DNA from: Sedimenticola sp.
GTDB taxonomy: Bacteria > Pseudomonadota > Gammaproteobacteria > Chromatiales > Chromatiaceae
Direction of reading: 5' to 3'
Length of the DNA stretch: 14,155 nt
Assembly: GCA_027041035.1 (NCBI GenBank)
Contig: JALULB010000072.1
Coordinates: forward strand, 1 to 14,155
Position numbers and translations under genes: made by a program. This document shows positions 7,384 through 14,032 of the stretch, piece after piece. Every line of letters starts with the position of its first letter. Positions within the stretch are counted from its first letter, which is position 1. Under the pieces are notes generated by a model. That model made no database searches. It saw only the letters and a list, made by a program, of their open reading frames with translations, and was not told where the DNA came from.

Positions 7384-7950
7384 TTGAAAAAAATAGCAAA
7401 ATATGTATTAAAGCGCGTTTTCAAGGAATACCAGATCAATCGAATATACAGCAGGGATATTTCTGGTAAGCTGCCTGACGCGATATCACCGACTGGGATC
7501 CAGGTTGGGCCGATTGAAAAAAAAGAGATGATCCTATTATCATCAGATACTCGCATTAAAGAGCATGCCTATTACGCGGGTGACCATGCCCATGGCTACG
7601 GCATCTGGGAGGACGATGATCTTGTCTGTATGTGCTGGTTCTGGGGGGCCGGACACGAAAGGATACCGGGACGATTTGCATCATTGCAGCCAGATGAGGC
7701 GATTATGGTCGATTTACTCACCACTGAAAAATGTCGAGGCAGGGGTTATGCCGTATTGATTAGCCAATATGCCGAAAAAAACCTTGCCGCCGCTGGAATA
7801 AACCAGTTGTGGACCTGGGTATGGCACAACAACTCCCCATCCATTCGAGTGTTCGAAAAACTGGGATGGGTGTATCGTGGTATTTTAGTCGAGGTAAAAT
7901 TCGCGGGTATAAAAGACTTTCTGCGCTTCAAGCTGCCTCGCCTCAAGTAG
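7384..7950 (+). CDS. GNAT-family N-acetyltransferase
   Basis: A 188-residue protein with a GNAT core: AIMVDLLTTEKCRGRGYAVLI (106-126) carries the acetyl-CoA pyrophosphate loop RxxGxA (R118, G121, A123), and WHNNSPSIRVFEKLGWVYRG (147-166) is the typical C-terminal GNAT signature (N..S..lyeklGF). The start is a TTG at 7384, 2 bp after the methyltransferase stop, with AGGAT 8 bp upstream. The next ATG, at residue 49, would remove the N-terminal region. The N-terminus is basic (MKKIAKYVLKRVFKEYQ) like that of its neighbour. The acceptor substrate is unknown; a sugar amine or surface component is a guess from the neighbouring genes. Base composition is AT-rich. Confidence 0.75.
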   Translation: MKKIAKYVLKRVFKEYQINRIYSRDISGKLPDAISPTGIQVGPIEKKEMILLSSDTRIKEHAYYAGDHAHGYGIWEDDDLVCMCWFWGAGHERIPGRFASLQPDEAIMVDLLTTEKCRGRGYAVLISQYAEKNLAAAGINQLWTWVWHNNSPSIRVFEKLGWVYRGILVEVKFAGIKDFLRFKLPRLK

Positions 7951-8035
7951 TCTCGTAGATTTTTACATCGGCGACCGGAATGATCGCTTGTGGTGGCGTA
8001 TATAATCCCTCGGAGTTTGACAGCACGACACCAAG

Positions 8036-8276
8036 AGCAACGACGAGGCCGCCACCGAGATCGAACGCGTGAACCAAAGACCCGCGATGATGGACGCTTT
8101 CAGCCACCGCCAACGACCAGAAACGGTATCTTCGTCAGGCCGAAATCCGGAAGGTTGTCGCCAACCAGAGCATCACCGACACCTGCCCGTCAAGGGACAA
8201 AACAAAACCGATCCGGGAGATCCTCGCTGACGCCGCGCACCAACGACGTAAGGTTATCGCCAACATCGATACATAG
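8036..8276 (+). pseudogene. aroG: Decayed copy of the aroG 3' end
   Basis: This stretch matches bases 3876-4217 of the intact aroG. The first 58 bp (8036-8093) differ at about 7 positions, encoding NDEAATEIERVNQRPAMM against IDEAAAEIERANQRPAIM. One extra base just after the FSH codons (near 8106) shifts the frame; then DQKRYLRQAEIRKVVA continues the alignment. A gap of about 104 bp relative to aroG (4002-4105) follows, after which QSITDTCPS and EILADAAHQRRKVIA match the aroG C-terminus to the TAG at 8274-8276. No complete catalytic domain remains. It may be the remnant of a tandem duplicate or a junction scar from insertion of the intervening genes. A short resemblance to the aroG promoter region may persist at 7990-8035. 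Confidence 0.85.
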
Positions 8277-8477
8277 AACGCAACAAACTCGGTGTCAGCT
8301 TTTTTTACATGTAATGAAGGTGGAACAGAACTATACAACTTATTGATATACAAGCTATTTGTCAATTCTATACGAATATCTCCCCCCGAACCTGCGGGAA
8401 TTTCGTTTACAAATCTTTACAACATCACCCCACCTTGGCATGCCATGCCGATCTCGTTGCCCAATGGCGTCAGAATT

Positions 8478-8494
8478 CTGTCCGAGCAGGACAG
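8478..8494. promoter_or_regulatory. Perfect palindrome CTGTCC-N5-GGACAG, candidate activator site
   Basis: Six-base arms around GAGCA lie about 100 bp upstream of the sigma-54 -24 element, the usual distance for binding sites of NtrC-type enhancer-binding proteins. Which protein binds is unknown. Confidence 0.4.
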
Positions 8495-8554
8495 CCCATG
8501 CTTCCGTCCACCTGCGTTGTTCATGACGAAAAAGCATCCAAGAAATAACGCTCT

Positions 8555-8570
8555 CGACAATTTTTTGTCG
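8555..8570. promoter_or_regulatory. Palindrome CGACAA-TTTT-TTGTCG upstream of the sigma-54 promoter
   Basis: Six-base perfect arms with a 4-base centre, ending 22 bp before the -24 element. It could be a regulator or IHF-type site. It could also form an RNA hairpin, but it has no run of T after it. Confidence 0.3.
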
Positions 8571-8591
8571 CGGATGCCTGACGGCACGAAC

Positions 8592-8607
8592 TGGCAAGCA
8601 GCTTGCA
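8592..8607 (+). promoter_or_regulatory. Sigma-54 (RpoN) promoter of the PEP-CTERM gene
   Basis: TGGCAAGCAGCTTGCA fits the -24/-12 consensus TGGCAYR-N4-TTGCW at every specified position but one, with GG (8593-8594) and GC (8605-8606) exactly 10 bases apart. Transcription would start near 8618, giving a leader of about 135 nt. PEP-CTERM genes are known to be under RpoN and the PrsK/PrsR two-component system in several exopolysaccharide-forming bacteria, which supports the call. Confidence 0.65.
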
Positions 8608-8753
8608 TTGACGTATCACAGGATCTCATACAAATGCGGTATCCGGATTCGGGCGAATGACTCAAGCCATGCGAAGGCGCGAGGGTCCGTCACGTCCAAG
8701 TATGAATAGCCTATATAAAGCAGTATACGTAAATGTAACTCAAGGAGTAGCAG

Positions 8754-9566
8754 ATGAAACACTATAAACTTTCCATACTCGCGATCACGATCGGCACGGT
8801 ATTCATGGTGCCGACCCAGGCCGCGCTGGTAAGTGGATTCGAAGGCGCGAGCGTCTTTGGCGATACCGATAGCACGGCGGGAAGCACCACCTGCCCGCTA
8901 TGTGATTCCACCGTCAGCTTTGCCGTATGGAAGAATGAGAGTGGAAACTGGCTGAACGATTCATTTTTCAGCGGAGCGGGTACGGCCACGGCATTGGCGC
9001 CATTTTCTAGCTCGGTGGATACCACCGCGAACTATGTATACCTGTACCAGGTCAACAACACAGATCCGCTCGCTCCACCCGAACAGGAATTGGAAAACTT
9101 CAATATTTCGTTTGGGCCGGTCGGTACCGCGGTACCTTTCACCAGTGGTGGTTACTTCGACGGAACCGTATTCAGCGGCTTGAGCAGCGCGCTGGTTCCA
9201 CTGGACGTGCCAAACAATCATACGCCGTCGTTGCTGACCAGCGTAGGCAACCTGGTTGCCGGTGTCGGCGTCAATCCGGATGGTCTGTCCCAGCTTGTCA
9301 TCACCAGCAACGCGGTGCAGAACTCCGCTCTGCCCGCCGAAGGCATGCTCTACAGTTGGAACGTGGGCAATGAAATCCAGCCTGGCGCCGCTTCCAGCGT
9401 GGTATTCCTGACATCGAACAAAGCGCCAGTCTATCAGTGGGCGGAAACCGAATCCCCGGGAGGTAGCGGCACGGCCGGCGACGTTCCATCGGTTCCGGTT
9501 CCGGCCACGCTGCCACTGCTGGCGCTTGGACTTATCGGAATACGGCGCTTCCGCGGAAAGAAGTGA
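8754..9566 (+). CDS. PEP-CTERM sorting-domain protein (exported, exosortase substrate)
   Basis: A 270-residue secreted protein. It has an N-terminal signal peptide (MKHYKLSILAITIGTVFMVPTQA, cleavage about residue 23) and a Gly/Ser/Thr/Asn-rich body. The C-terminal PEP-CTERM signal is SVPVPATLPLLALGLIGIRRFRGKK: VPVP at 247-250, hydrophobic helix about 251-263, basic tail 264-270. Such proteins are cut and anchored or released by an exosortase (EpsH/XrtA type) and often belong to the extracellular matrix. The body matches no family I can name. Its only two cysteines form a CPLC motif at 47-50. AAGGAG lies about 7 bp before the ATG, a strong start. Transcription probably comes from the sigma-54 promoter at 8592. 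No exosortase gene is in the window. Confidence 0.9.
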   Translation: MKHYKLSILAITIGTVFMVPTQAALVSGFEGASVFGDTDSTAGSTTCPLCDSTVSFAVWKNESGNWLNDSFFSGAGTATALAPFSSSVDTTANYVYLYQVNNTDPLAPPEQELENFNISFGPVGTAVPFTSGGYFDGTVFSGLSSALVPLDVPNNHTPSLLTSVGNLVAGVGVNPDGLSQLVITSNAVQNSALPAEGMLYSWNVGNEIQPGAASSVVFLTSNKAPVYQWAETESPGGSGTAGDVPSVPVPATLPLLALGLIGIRRFRGKK

Positions 9567-9721
9567 AGTGGCAGGAAACGTAGATCGGACTTGGACGATA
9601 CAAATCGCGCGTAACCGCGAAGACGTGATACCGATCTACTCGATTTCGCCATCTCGTTGAATAGCGGGGCAAGAGTCAGGCGCATCCTAGTGCCTGGCTC
9701 ACCCCGACAAGCCAAGCAAGC

Positions 9722-9753
9722 AAAAGCCCCGCCAGAAGCACGGGGCTTTTTTT
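9722..9753. terminator. Rho-independent terminator, probably bidirectional
   Basis: AAAAGCCCCG (9722-9731), a 9-base loop and CGGGGCTTTT with three further T (to 9753) form a perfect 10-bp stem with a seven-T run. It ends the PEP-CTERM transcript. The AAAA arm gives a T-run on the other strand, so it may also stop the convergent tonB transcript, whose stop codon is 12 bp away. Confidence 0.9.
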
Positions 9754-9764
9754 CGTTTATCCGC

Positions 9765-10526
9765 TCAATGGCTCAGACGATATTCCATGGGCACTTGCAG
9801 CGGCCACCGGCGCAGTCCGAGCGCTTTCGGCAATGGCTTGAAGCGGCCTATCGATCGCAGCACCTTCAGCGCGGCGTTGTCCAGCGCCTTGACGCCAGAG
9901 CTTTTCACCAGGCGGATGTTCTCCAGCCTGCCATCCGCGAGGATATCGAAACCCAGTTGGACCGTGCCCTCGCGACCACGACGCAAGGCGCGTTTCGGAT
10001 AGAACCTGCGCTTGCGCAGTTCCGCTGTCAGCGCGGCCTTGTAGCTGGCGCGGATGTCCTGGATGCTGGCGGCCGATGGCCGCGCCACGGACGCGGGTGT
10101 CTGGCTGGGCCGCGCGCGCGAGGCGATCATGCGTTGCAGATCACGCAGGCTGTCATCCGGGCGCGGCGTGCTCGTCCTGGGCGCGGGCAGCGCTTTCACG
10201 TGGCGTTTCCTTGGCTTTTTTCGCGGCTTCTTTTTCACCTTTCTCGGCAGTACCTTACGCGCCAGCGGCTTCGGTTTTTGCACCTTCGGCGGCGGCTCGG
10301 GTTGGGTTTTTACTGGCGGCGCGACCTCGGGAGGAGGCGGAGTCGGCGGCGTTTTTTTCGCCGTGGGCGCCGGAAGCGGGCGCGCGACGCTGACGCTGGC
10401 CAGATCGATGATCAGCGGCGCCGGGCTGGGCGGCGATTCGATCTCGCCGGCGTTCAGCGCCCACCAGCCAATGCCGGCATGCGCCAGCAGCGAGAGCAGC
10501 AGACCGAACAGCGTGCAGCGTCTCAT
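9765..10526 (-). CDS. tonB: TonB energy-transducing protein
   Basis: A 253-residue periplasm-spanning protein that passes the energy of the proton gradient from ExbB/ExbD to outer-membrane receptors. It has a single N-terminal membrane anchor (about residues 5-24) carrying the SxxxH motif (S12, H16) seen in TonB, then a Pro-rich linker (about 51-86) and a very basic Lys/Arg stretch (87-111). The C-terminal TonB domain (about 157-253) includes YPKRALRRGREGTVQLGFDI, DGRLENIRLVKSSG and ALKVLRSIGRFKPLP. It starts 10 bp after the exbD stop and is the last gene of the leftward set. It ends against the shared terminator. Confidence 0.93.
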   Translation of the reverse strand: MRRCTLFGLLLSLLAHAGIGWWALNAGEIESPPSPAPLIIDLASVSVARPLPAPTAKKTPPTPPPPEVAPPVKTQPEPPPKVQKPKPLARKVLPRKVKKKPRKKPRKRHVKALPAPRTSTPRPDDSLRDLQRMIASRARPSQTPASVARPSAASIQDIRASYKAALTAELRKRRFYPKRALRRGREGTVQLGFDILADGRLENIRLVKSSGVKALDNAALKVLRSIGRFKPLPKALGLRRWPLQVPMEYRLSH

Positions 10527-10536
10527 CGGCGAAGCA

Positions 10537-10914
10537 TCAGCCGGAAGGCTCGGCGACGATCGCGACCTGGCTGAATCGATCGCGCTTCAAGCGGTTGATC
10601 ACGACGATGAACGCTTGAAACGGCGCCTGCGCATCGACGCGCAGGGTAATGGGCGTGTCTTTTGCCGAGCCTTGCAGGCTGTCGCTCAAGCGCTCCAGCG
10701 TGACGGCCTCGTTGTCGAGAAACAGTGAGCTGTCCTTGAGCACCGAGATCTCGTGTGGCGTGGTTTCGGCGGCGGCCAGTTCGTCGCTGGTCTTCGGCAG
10801 TTCCATCGGGATCATGCCCTTGGCGATGAAGGTCGCGGTGGTCAGCACGATGGCGAGCAGCACCAACATGATGTCGATGAATGGAATCACATTGATCTGA
10901 TCGAAGCGCTTCAC
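10537..10914 (-). CDS. exbD: ExbD, TonB-system proton channel subunit
   Basis: A 125-residue inner-membrane protein. The N-terminus FDQINVIPFIDIMLVLLAIVLTT contains the single membrane helix (about 9-30) and the essential proton-carrying aspartate (D14, in PFIDIML). The rest is the periplasmic domain, ending with the typical AFIVVINRLKRDRFSQVAIVAEP. The length and short N-terminus fit the type 2 ExbD group found with short ExbB. The ATG overlaps the exbB stop by 4 bp (10911-10914), so translation is coupled and stoichiometric production is likely. Confidence 0.93.
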   Translation of the reverse strand: MKRFDQINVIPFIDIMLVLLAIVLTTATFIAKGMIPMELPKTSDELAAAETTPHEISVLKDSSLFLDNEAVTLERLSDSLQGSAKDTPITLRVDAQAPFQAFIVVINRLKRDRFSQVAIVAEPSG

Positions 10915-11333
10915 GAGTTCAGCTCGTTCCAGCGCGCGGTGAGCACATCGACATGCCGCATCAAGGCGTTGTAGAACATGATCGACGGAATCGCCACGAC
11001 CAGCCCGGCGGCGGTCGCCTTCAGCGCCAGCGCGAGACCGAGCATGATCGCCTTGGTATCGATGGCGCCGCCCTGCCCCATGTCGTAGAAGGTGATCAGG
11101 ATGCCGAGTACGGTGCCCAACAGGCCGACGTAGGGCGCGTTCACGCCTATCGTCGAGATCACGGTCAGATGCCGGGTCAACGAGACGAACAGGCGATCGC
11201 GATTCGGTATCTCTTCCAATTTCACGCGCCAGTAGTAAAGGTAGCGCTCGAATACAAAGGTCAGCATGACGACGCTCATGAAACCCAGAGTGCCGAGTAC
11301 GAGATAGTCGAGATTGTGTTTGAGAAATTCCAT
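10911..11333 (-). CDS. exbB: ExbB, TonB-system energizer (short, type 2)
   Basis: A 140-residue MotA/TolQ/ExbB-family inner-membrane protein with three predicted membrane helices (about 10-28, 62-84, 95-118). The core GVNAPYVGLLGTVLGILITF and IMLGLALALKATAAGLVVAIPSIMFYN is the conserved pore region. It is much shorter than E. coli ExbB (244 residues), as in the ExbB2 group. With ExbD it forms the proton channel that drives TonB. The ATG at 11333 lacks a strong Shine-Dalgarno sequence. Upstream, towards the receptor gene, lies the 177-bp palindromic element. Confidence 0.93.
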   Translation of the reverse strand: MEFLKHNLDYLVLGTLGFMSVVMLTFVFERYLYYWRVKLEEIPNRDRLFVSLTRHLTVISTIGVNAPYVGLLGTVLGILITFYDMGQGGAIDTKAIMLGLALALKATAAGLVVAIPSIMFYNALMRHVDVLTARWNELNS

Positions 11334-11440
11334 AAGGCTTGCCGGCTAGAAAACGAGCGGGATTCTATCACCCGATAACCTAAAAAGGCCGGCCCATGTC
11401 GCCACATGAGCTGACCTGATCACAACACACTGTTTTATTC

Positions 11441-11617
11441 AGGTAACTACTCGCCCCTGGCTTCTCAACGCTATTCAATCACCGCTATTGGCTGTTTCTG
11501 GAGGAAACGTCGGCGGCAGGGATGCCGTCGTCGAGCCTACAGGGATGTATTGACGGCGTTTTCCGGAAGAAACAGCCCATAGCGGTGACGACTACTGCCG
11601 GGAGCGAGTAGTTACCT
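11441..11617. mobile_element. 177-bp MITE-like palindromic element between the receptor gene and exbB
   Basis: It is bounded by perfect 14-bp inverted repeats, AGGTAACTACTCGC at 11441-11454 and its complement at 11604-11617. The mirror similarity continues inside: TCACCGCTATTGGCTGTTTC on the left against TCACCGCTATGGGCTGTTTC read from the right, then GGAAACG against GGAAAACG. The centre contains CAGGGATG twice (near 11517 and 11541). There is no coding capacity. It starts 2 bp after the receptor stop codon. Its ends are unlike those of the element at 741-908. It could be a MITE or a REP-like hairpin cluster. It has no run of T after the stem, so it is not a classic terminator. Confidence 0.78.
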
Positions 11618-11619
11618 TT

Positions 11620-13773
11620 TCAGAACTTCAACGTCGCCCGAACGAACAGGCTGCGCCCCGCGCCGGGAATCCGTTCGCCCACCGCCAGGTCGACCGGCTC
11701 GCCATGCTCGTCGGCGGACACGCGATTGTAACCGGCCAGATGGTCGTAGTAGAGACGATCGAAGAGATTGTTGACGCCGGCATTCACTGTCAGGTCTTTA
11801 CCGACCCGATAGCTGCCAAGTAGATTCACGATGCCGTAACCCGGCGTCGCCTGTTCCGCATTGGTTTCCGATACATCATCCTGCGCCGCGTAGAACACGC
11901 CTTCGGTCGTCAGCGACCAATTCGTGCGGCGATAAGTCAGTGCCAACGTCGCATTGAGGGGGGCAATGCGGTACAGATTGTCGCTGATATCGCGGCGCTT
12001 GCCACGCACATAGCTGATGCTGCCATCCACGAACCAATGGGGATCGAATCTCATGCCGAAGCCGGCGTCGAACCCGTAGAATTCCGCATCGACGTTCGTG
12101 AACTGGAGCGGCACGCAGAACGCGGCGTCCGGATTGTCGGTGCAGAAGTTATTGCCTTTGATCATATTACCGACCTGGCGCCGATAGCTCAGCGCGGTGC
12201 CTTCGGTCAACGGCGTGCCTTGAATGTAGTCATCCACACGCTTGTAGAAAACGCGTGGCGTGAAATAGGCATCGTCGTTGCCCCAGTTCAGACCGAGGTC
12301 GATGTTATAGGCGGTTTCCGGATTCAGATCCGGGTCGCCGATATAGGTGCGCCTGTCGGCCAGGCCCGCCGTCGACTCCAGCGGCAGCCAGAGATAGCGC
12401 TCCTGATAGCTGGGCGCGCGGTGCTTGATACCCAGACCCAATTCGACCGTGGTCGTGGCGGACAACACGTGGCCGAGCTTGACCGCGAGGTCGATCATAT
12501 CGTCGTTCCGGGAACGATCGGCACTGTTGAACCCGGCCACCAGGCTGTCGACCAGCGGCTGAGTCATGCCCAGACCCTGTGCCGATACCTCGCCCGCATC
12601 GGAATGCACATGGGTATAGCGCAGGCCGGCGAGCAGATTCCAGCCCTTGCCGAGTTCGCCTTCCCATTCGCCGAACAGCCCCAGGCGATCACGCTCGATA
12701 TCGTTGTAGTTCTCGACCTGGAAGCCGGCGTTGTCCGGGCTGAAGATATCGGCATTGTGCCCTGCCAGCCAGCCATCGGTACCGAAACTGAACAGCCCCC
12801 CGGCCAACTCGGTGGACGCGCGCAGATCCCAGGCCCAGTCGTTCGAATCGGTAATCGCGAAGCGGCGCATCCGCATGCCATTGGCCATGCGCGTCGGCGC
12901 GCGCCAGGAAAAGTTGTCCATGCGATGATCCGTACTCTGGTAGTGGAGCCTGCCCTCCAGCTCGAAGGCACCCAGGCTGCCGGTGTATTCCAGGCTGTAC
13001 AGATCGCCATCGAGGAAGATGACATCCATCGGCAATGCCGGGGTGCCGGAATCATCGACTCGATTGTGCTGGTAGGTGACATCGACGGTATGCACCTCGT
13101 TGCGCACACCGTAACCCAGCGCCCAGCTCTTGCGCCGGTAGCCGCTGGGGATCAATTCGTCACCTTCGCCGACACGCAGATTGTCGGCGTCGTCCCAGCT
13201 GCCTTGAAACTGCATGCGTTGATGTTGATTGGCGGCACCGAGCAACGCGCCAGCGGACCAGGCGCCGTTGGCCGACTCGTAGCCACCGAGCATTTCACCA
13301 CTGAACTCGAAAGCATCGGAATCACCGAAGCGAATCCGTTTCGATTTCGCCGCCACCGTGCCGCCGATGGTCTCGCTGCCAGCACTGACCGGCGAAACGC
13401 CGCGCACGACCGTCAGGCTATCGAGGAACTGGGTCGGGATATTGCTCAGTGGCGGATCCATCCAGTTCGGACCCGCCGGCGCGATATTCAGGCCATCGAT
13501 CTGGACATTCACTCGCGTGCCGAACATGCCCCGGTATTGCACGATGCCGGTCAACGCGCCGTTCTTGTTCACGTTCGCGCCCGGCGCCTTCTCCAGCAGC
13601 GTTGCCGTATCGGCCGGTACATAGACCTGTGCCTCCGGCGTGACGCGATGCACATCGAAATCGCTTTCCGCTTGACCCTCTACCTGCACGATCGGCAGGG
13701 ATTCCGTCTCGACGGCGTTTGAGATGCCGGTTACGGCACACAGAACACTCAACGTTATGATTTTATTCCGCAC
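11620..13773 (-). CDS. TonB-dependent outer-membrane receptor, copper receptor (OprC/NosA)-like
   Basis: A 717-residue outer-membrane protein. It has a signal peptide (cleavage after ISNA, residue 20), a TonB-box-like segment LPIVQVEG (26-33), a plug domain with YRGMFGTRVNVQIDG (80-94), GPNWMDPPLSNIP (101-113) and LTVVRGVSPVSAGSETIGGTV (120-140), then a beta-barrel to the C-terminal Phe (FVRATLKF). RGMFG.R.N...DG and PN.MDPP match the copper receptors OprC and NosA. OprC binds copper with a CxxxM in the plug and an HxM in the barrel: here M105 and HRM (283-285) are kept but the cysteine is G101. The start is GTG at 13773 with GGGGAG 7 bp upstream. It precedes exbB-exbD-tonB in the same direction, so it is probably powered by them. 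Copper is the likeliest substrate, not certain. Confidence 0.88.
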   Translation of the reverse strand: MRNKIITLSVLCAVTGISNAVETESLPIVQVEGQAESDFDVHRVTPEAQVYVPADTATLLEKAPGANVNKNGALTGIVQYRGMFGTRVNVQIDGLNIAPAGPNWMDPPLSNIPTQFLDSLTVVRGVSPVSAGSETIGGTVAAKSKRIRFGDSDAFEFSGEMLGGYESANGAWSAGALLGAANQHQRMQFQGSWDDADNLRVGEGDELIPSGYRRKSWALGYGVRNEVHTVDVTYQHNRVDDSGTPALPMDVIFLDGDLYSLEYTGSLGAFELEGRLHYQSTDHRMDNFSWRAPTRMANGMRMRRFAITDSNDWAWDLRASTELAGGLFSFGTDGWLAGHNADIFSPDNAGFQVENYNDIERDRLGLFGEWEGELGKGWNLLAGLRYTHVHSDAGEVSAQGLGMTQPLVDSLVAGFNSADRSRNDDMIDLAVKLGHVLSATTTVELGLGIKHRAPSYQERYLWLPLESTAGLADRRTYIGDPDLNPETAYNIDLGLNWGNDDAYFTPRVFYKRVDDYIQGTPLTEGTALSYRRQVGNMIKGNNFCTDNPDAAFCVPLQFTNVDAEFYGFDAGFGMRFDPHWFVDGSISYVRGKRRDISDNLYRIAPLNATLALTYRRTNWSLTTEGVFYAAQDDVSETNAEQATPGYGIVNLLGSYRVGKDLTVNAGVNNLFDRLYYDHLAGYNRVSADEHGEPVDLAVGERIPGAGRSLFVRATLKF

Positions 13774-13799
13774 TGTAAAACTCCCCAGGATTTGAGCCT

Positions 13800-13805
13800 A
13801 TTCTA
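13800..13805 (-). promoter_or_regulatory. Possible -10 box for the receptor gene
   Basis: The minus strand reads TAGAAT, 26 bp before the GTG start. No -35 hexamer is apparent. Weak evidence. Confidence 0.2.
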
Positions 13806-13880
13806 GGAAGAACCGCCGCGTCTGGGGATGCGGCATTTTGTCGCAGCCGCGCCAACACCGAATACCTTACCGACCAGGTG

Positions 13881-13934
13881 AGCCGCGGCCTTGGGGGTGC
13901 TCCCCTCCGCCAAGGTGTGCCATTTCCCACGGCT
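13881..13934 (-). ncRNA. Candidate structured leader upstream of the receptor gene
   Basis: Read on the minus strand, AGCCGUGG (13934-13927) can pair over 8 bp, with one G-U, with CCGCGGCU (13888-13881). Inside it CCUUG pairs with CAAGG (13915-13911 with 13893-13889), and GGGG with CCCC within that. It lies about 110 nt before the GTG. The single wobble pair fits a minus-strand RNA. It matches no riboswitch I know (no B12 box), and a 79-codon open frame also crosses it. Treat it as tentative. Confidence 0.3.
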
Positions 13935-14032
13935 ATCGATATGCCTCCAGTCGAAAATGCATGCGATAATTCCGGGTGTCGACTGGCGTCGCCGTACCCG
14001 GTCGCCGCGCCCATCATCGAGCAAAGCCATCC

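Larger units (their letters stand above)
8277..8591. other. Gene-free stretch between the aroG relic and the sigma-54 promoter
   Basis: No credible gene was seen. Open frames on both strands here lack ribosome binding sites and family motifs. The right half holds two palindromes that may be activator sites (described separately). The left half is AT-rich with no recognisable element. Confidence 0.5.

Noticed and set aside
7990..8346. 118-codon frame over the aroG relic
   Set aside because: The aroG-derived codons are in other frames; this frame is a product of the decayed sequence.
8292..8660. Open frame of 122 codons before the PEP-CTERM gene, and minus-strand frames overlapping it
   Set aside because: There is no ribosome binding site and no domain, and the frames run across the sigma-54 promoter and two palindromes; most likely non-coding.
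12037..13722. Long open frame on the plus strand (561 codons) across the receptor gene
   Set aside because: It is antisense to a full-length TonB-dependent receptor with clear motifs, and its translation has no recognisable domain; GC-rich codon use opens such frames.
13774..13940. Cobalamin riboswitch upstream of the TonB-dependent receptor
   Set aside because: The conserved B12 box and the expected flanking helices are not found.
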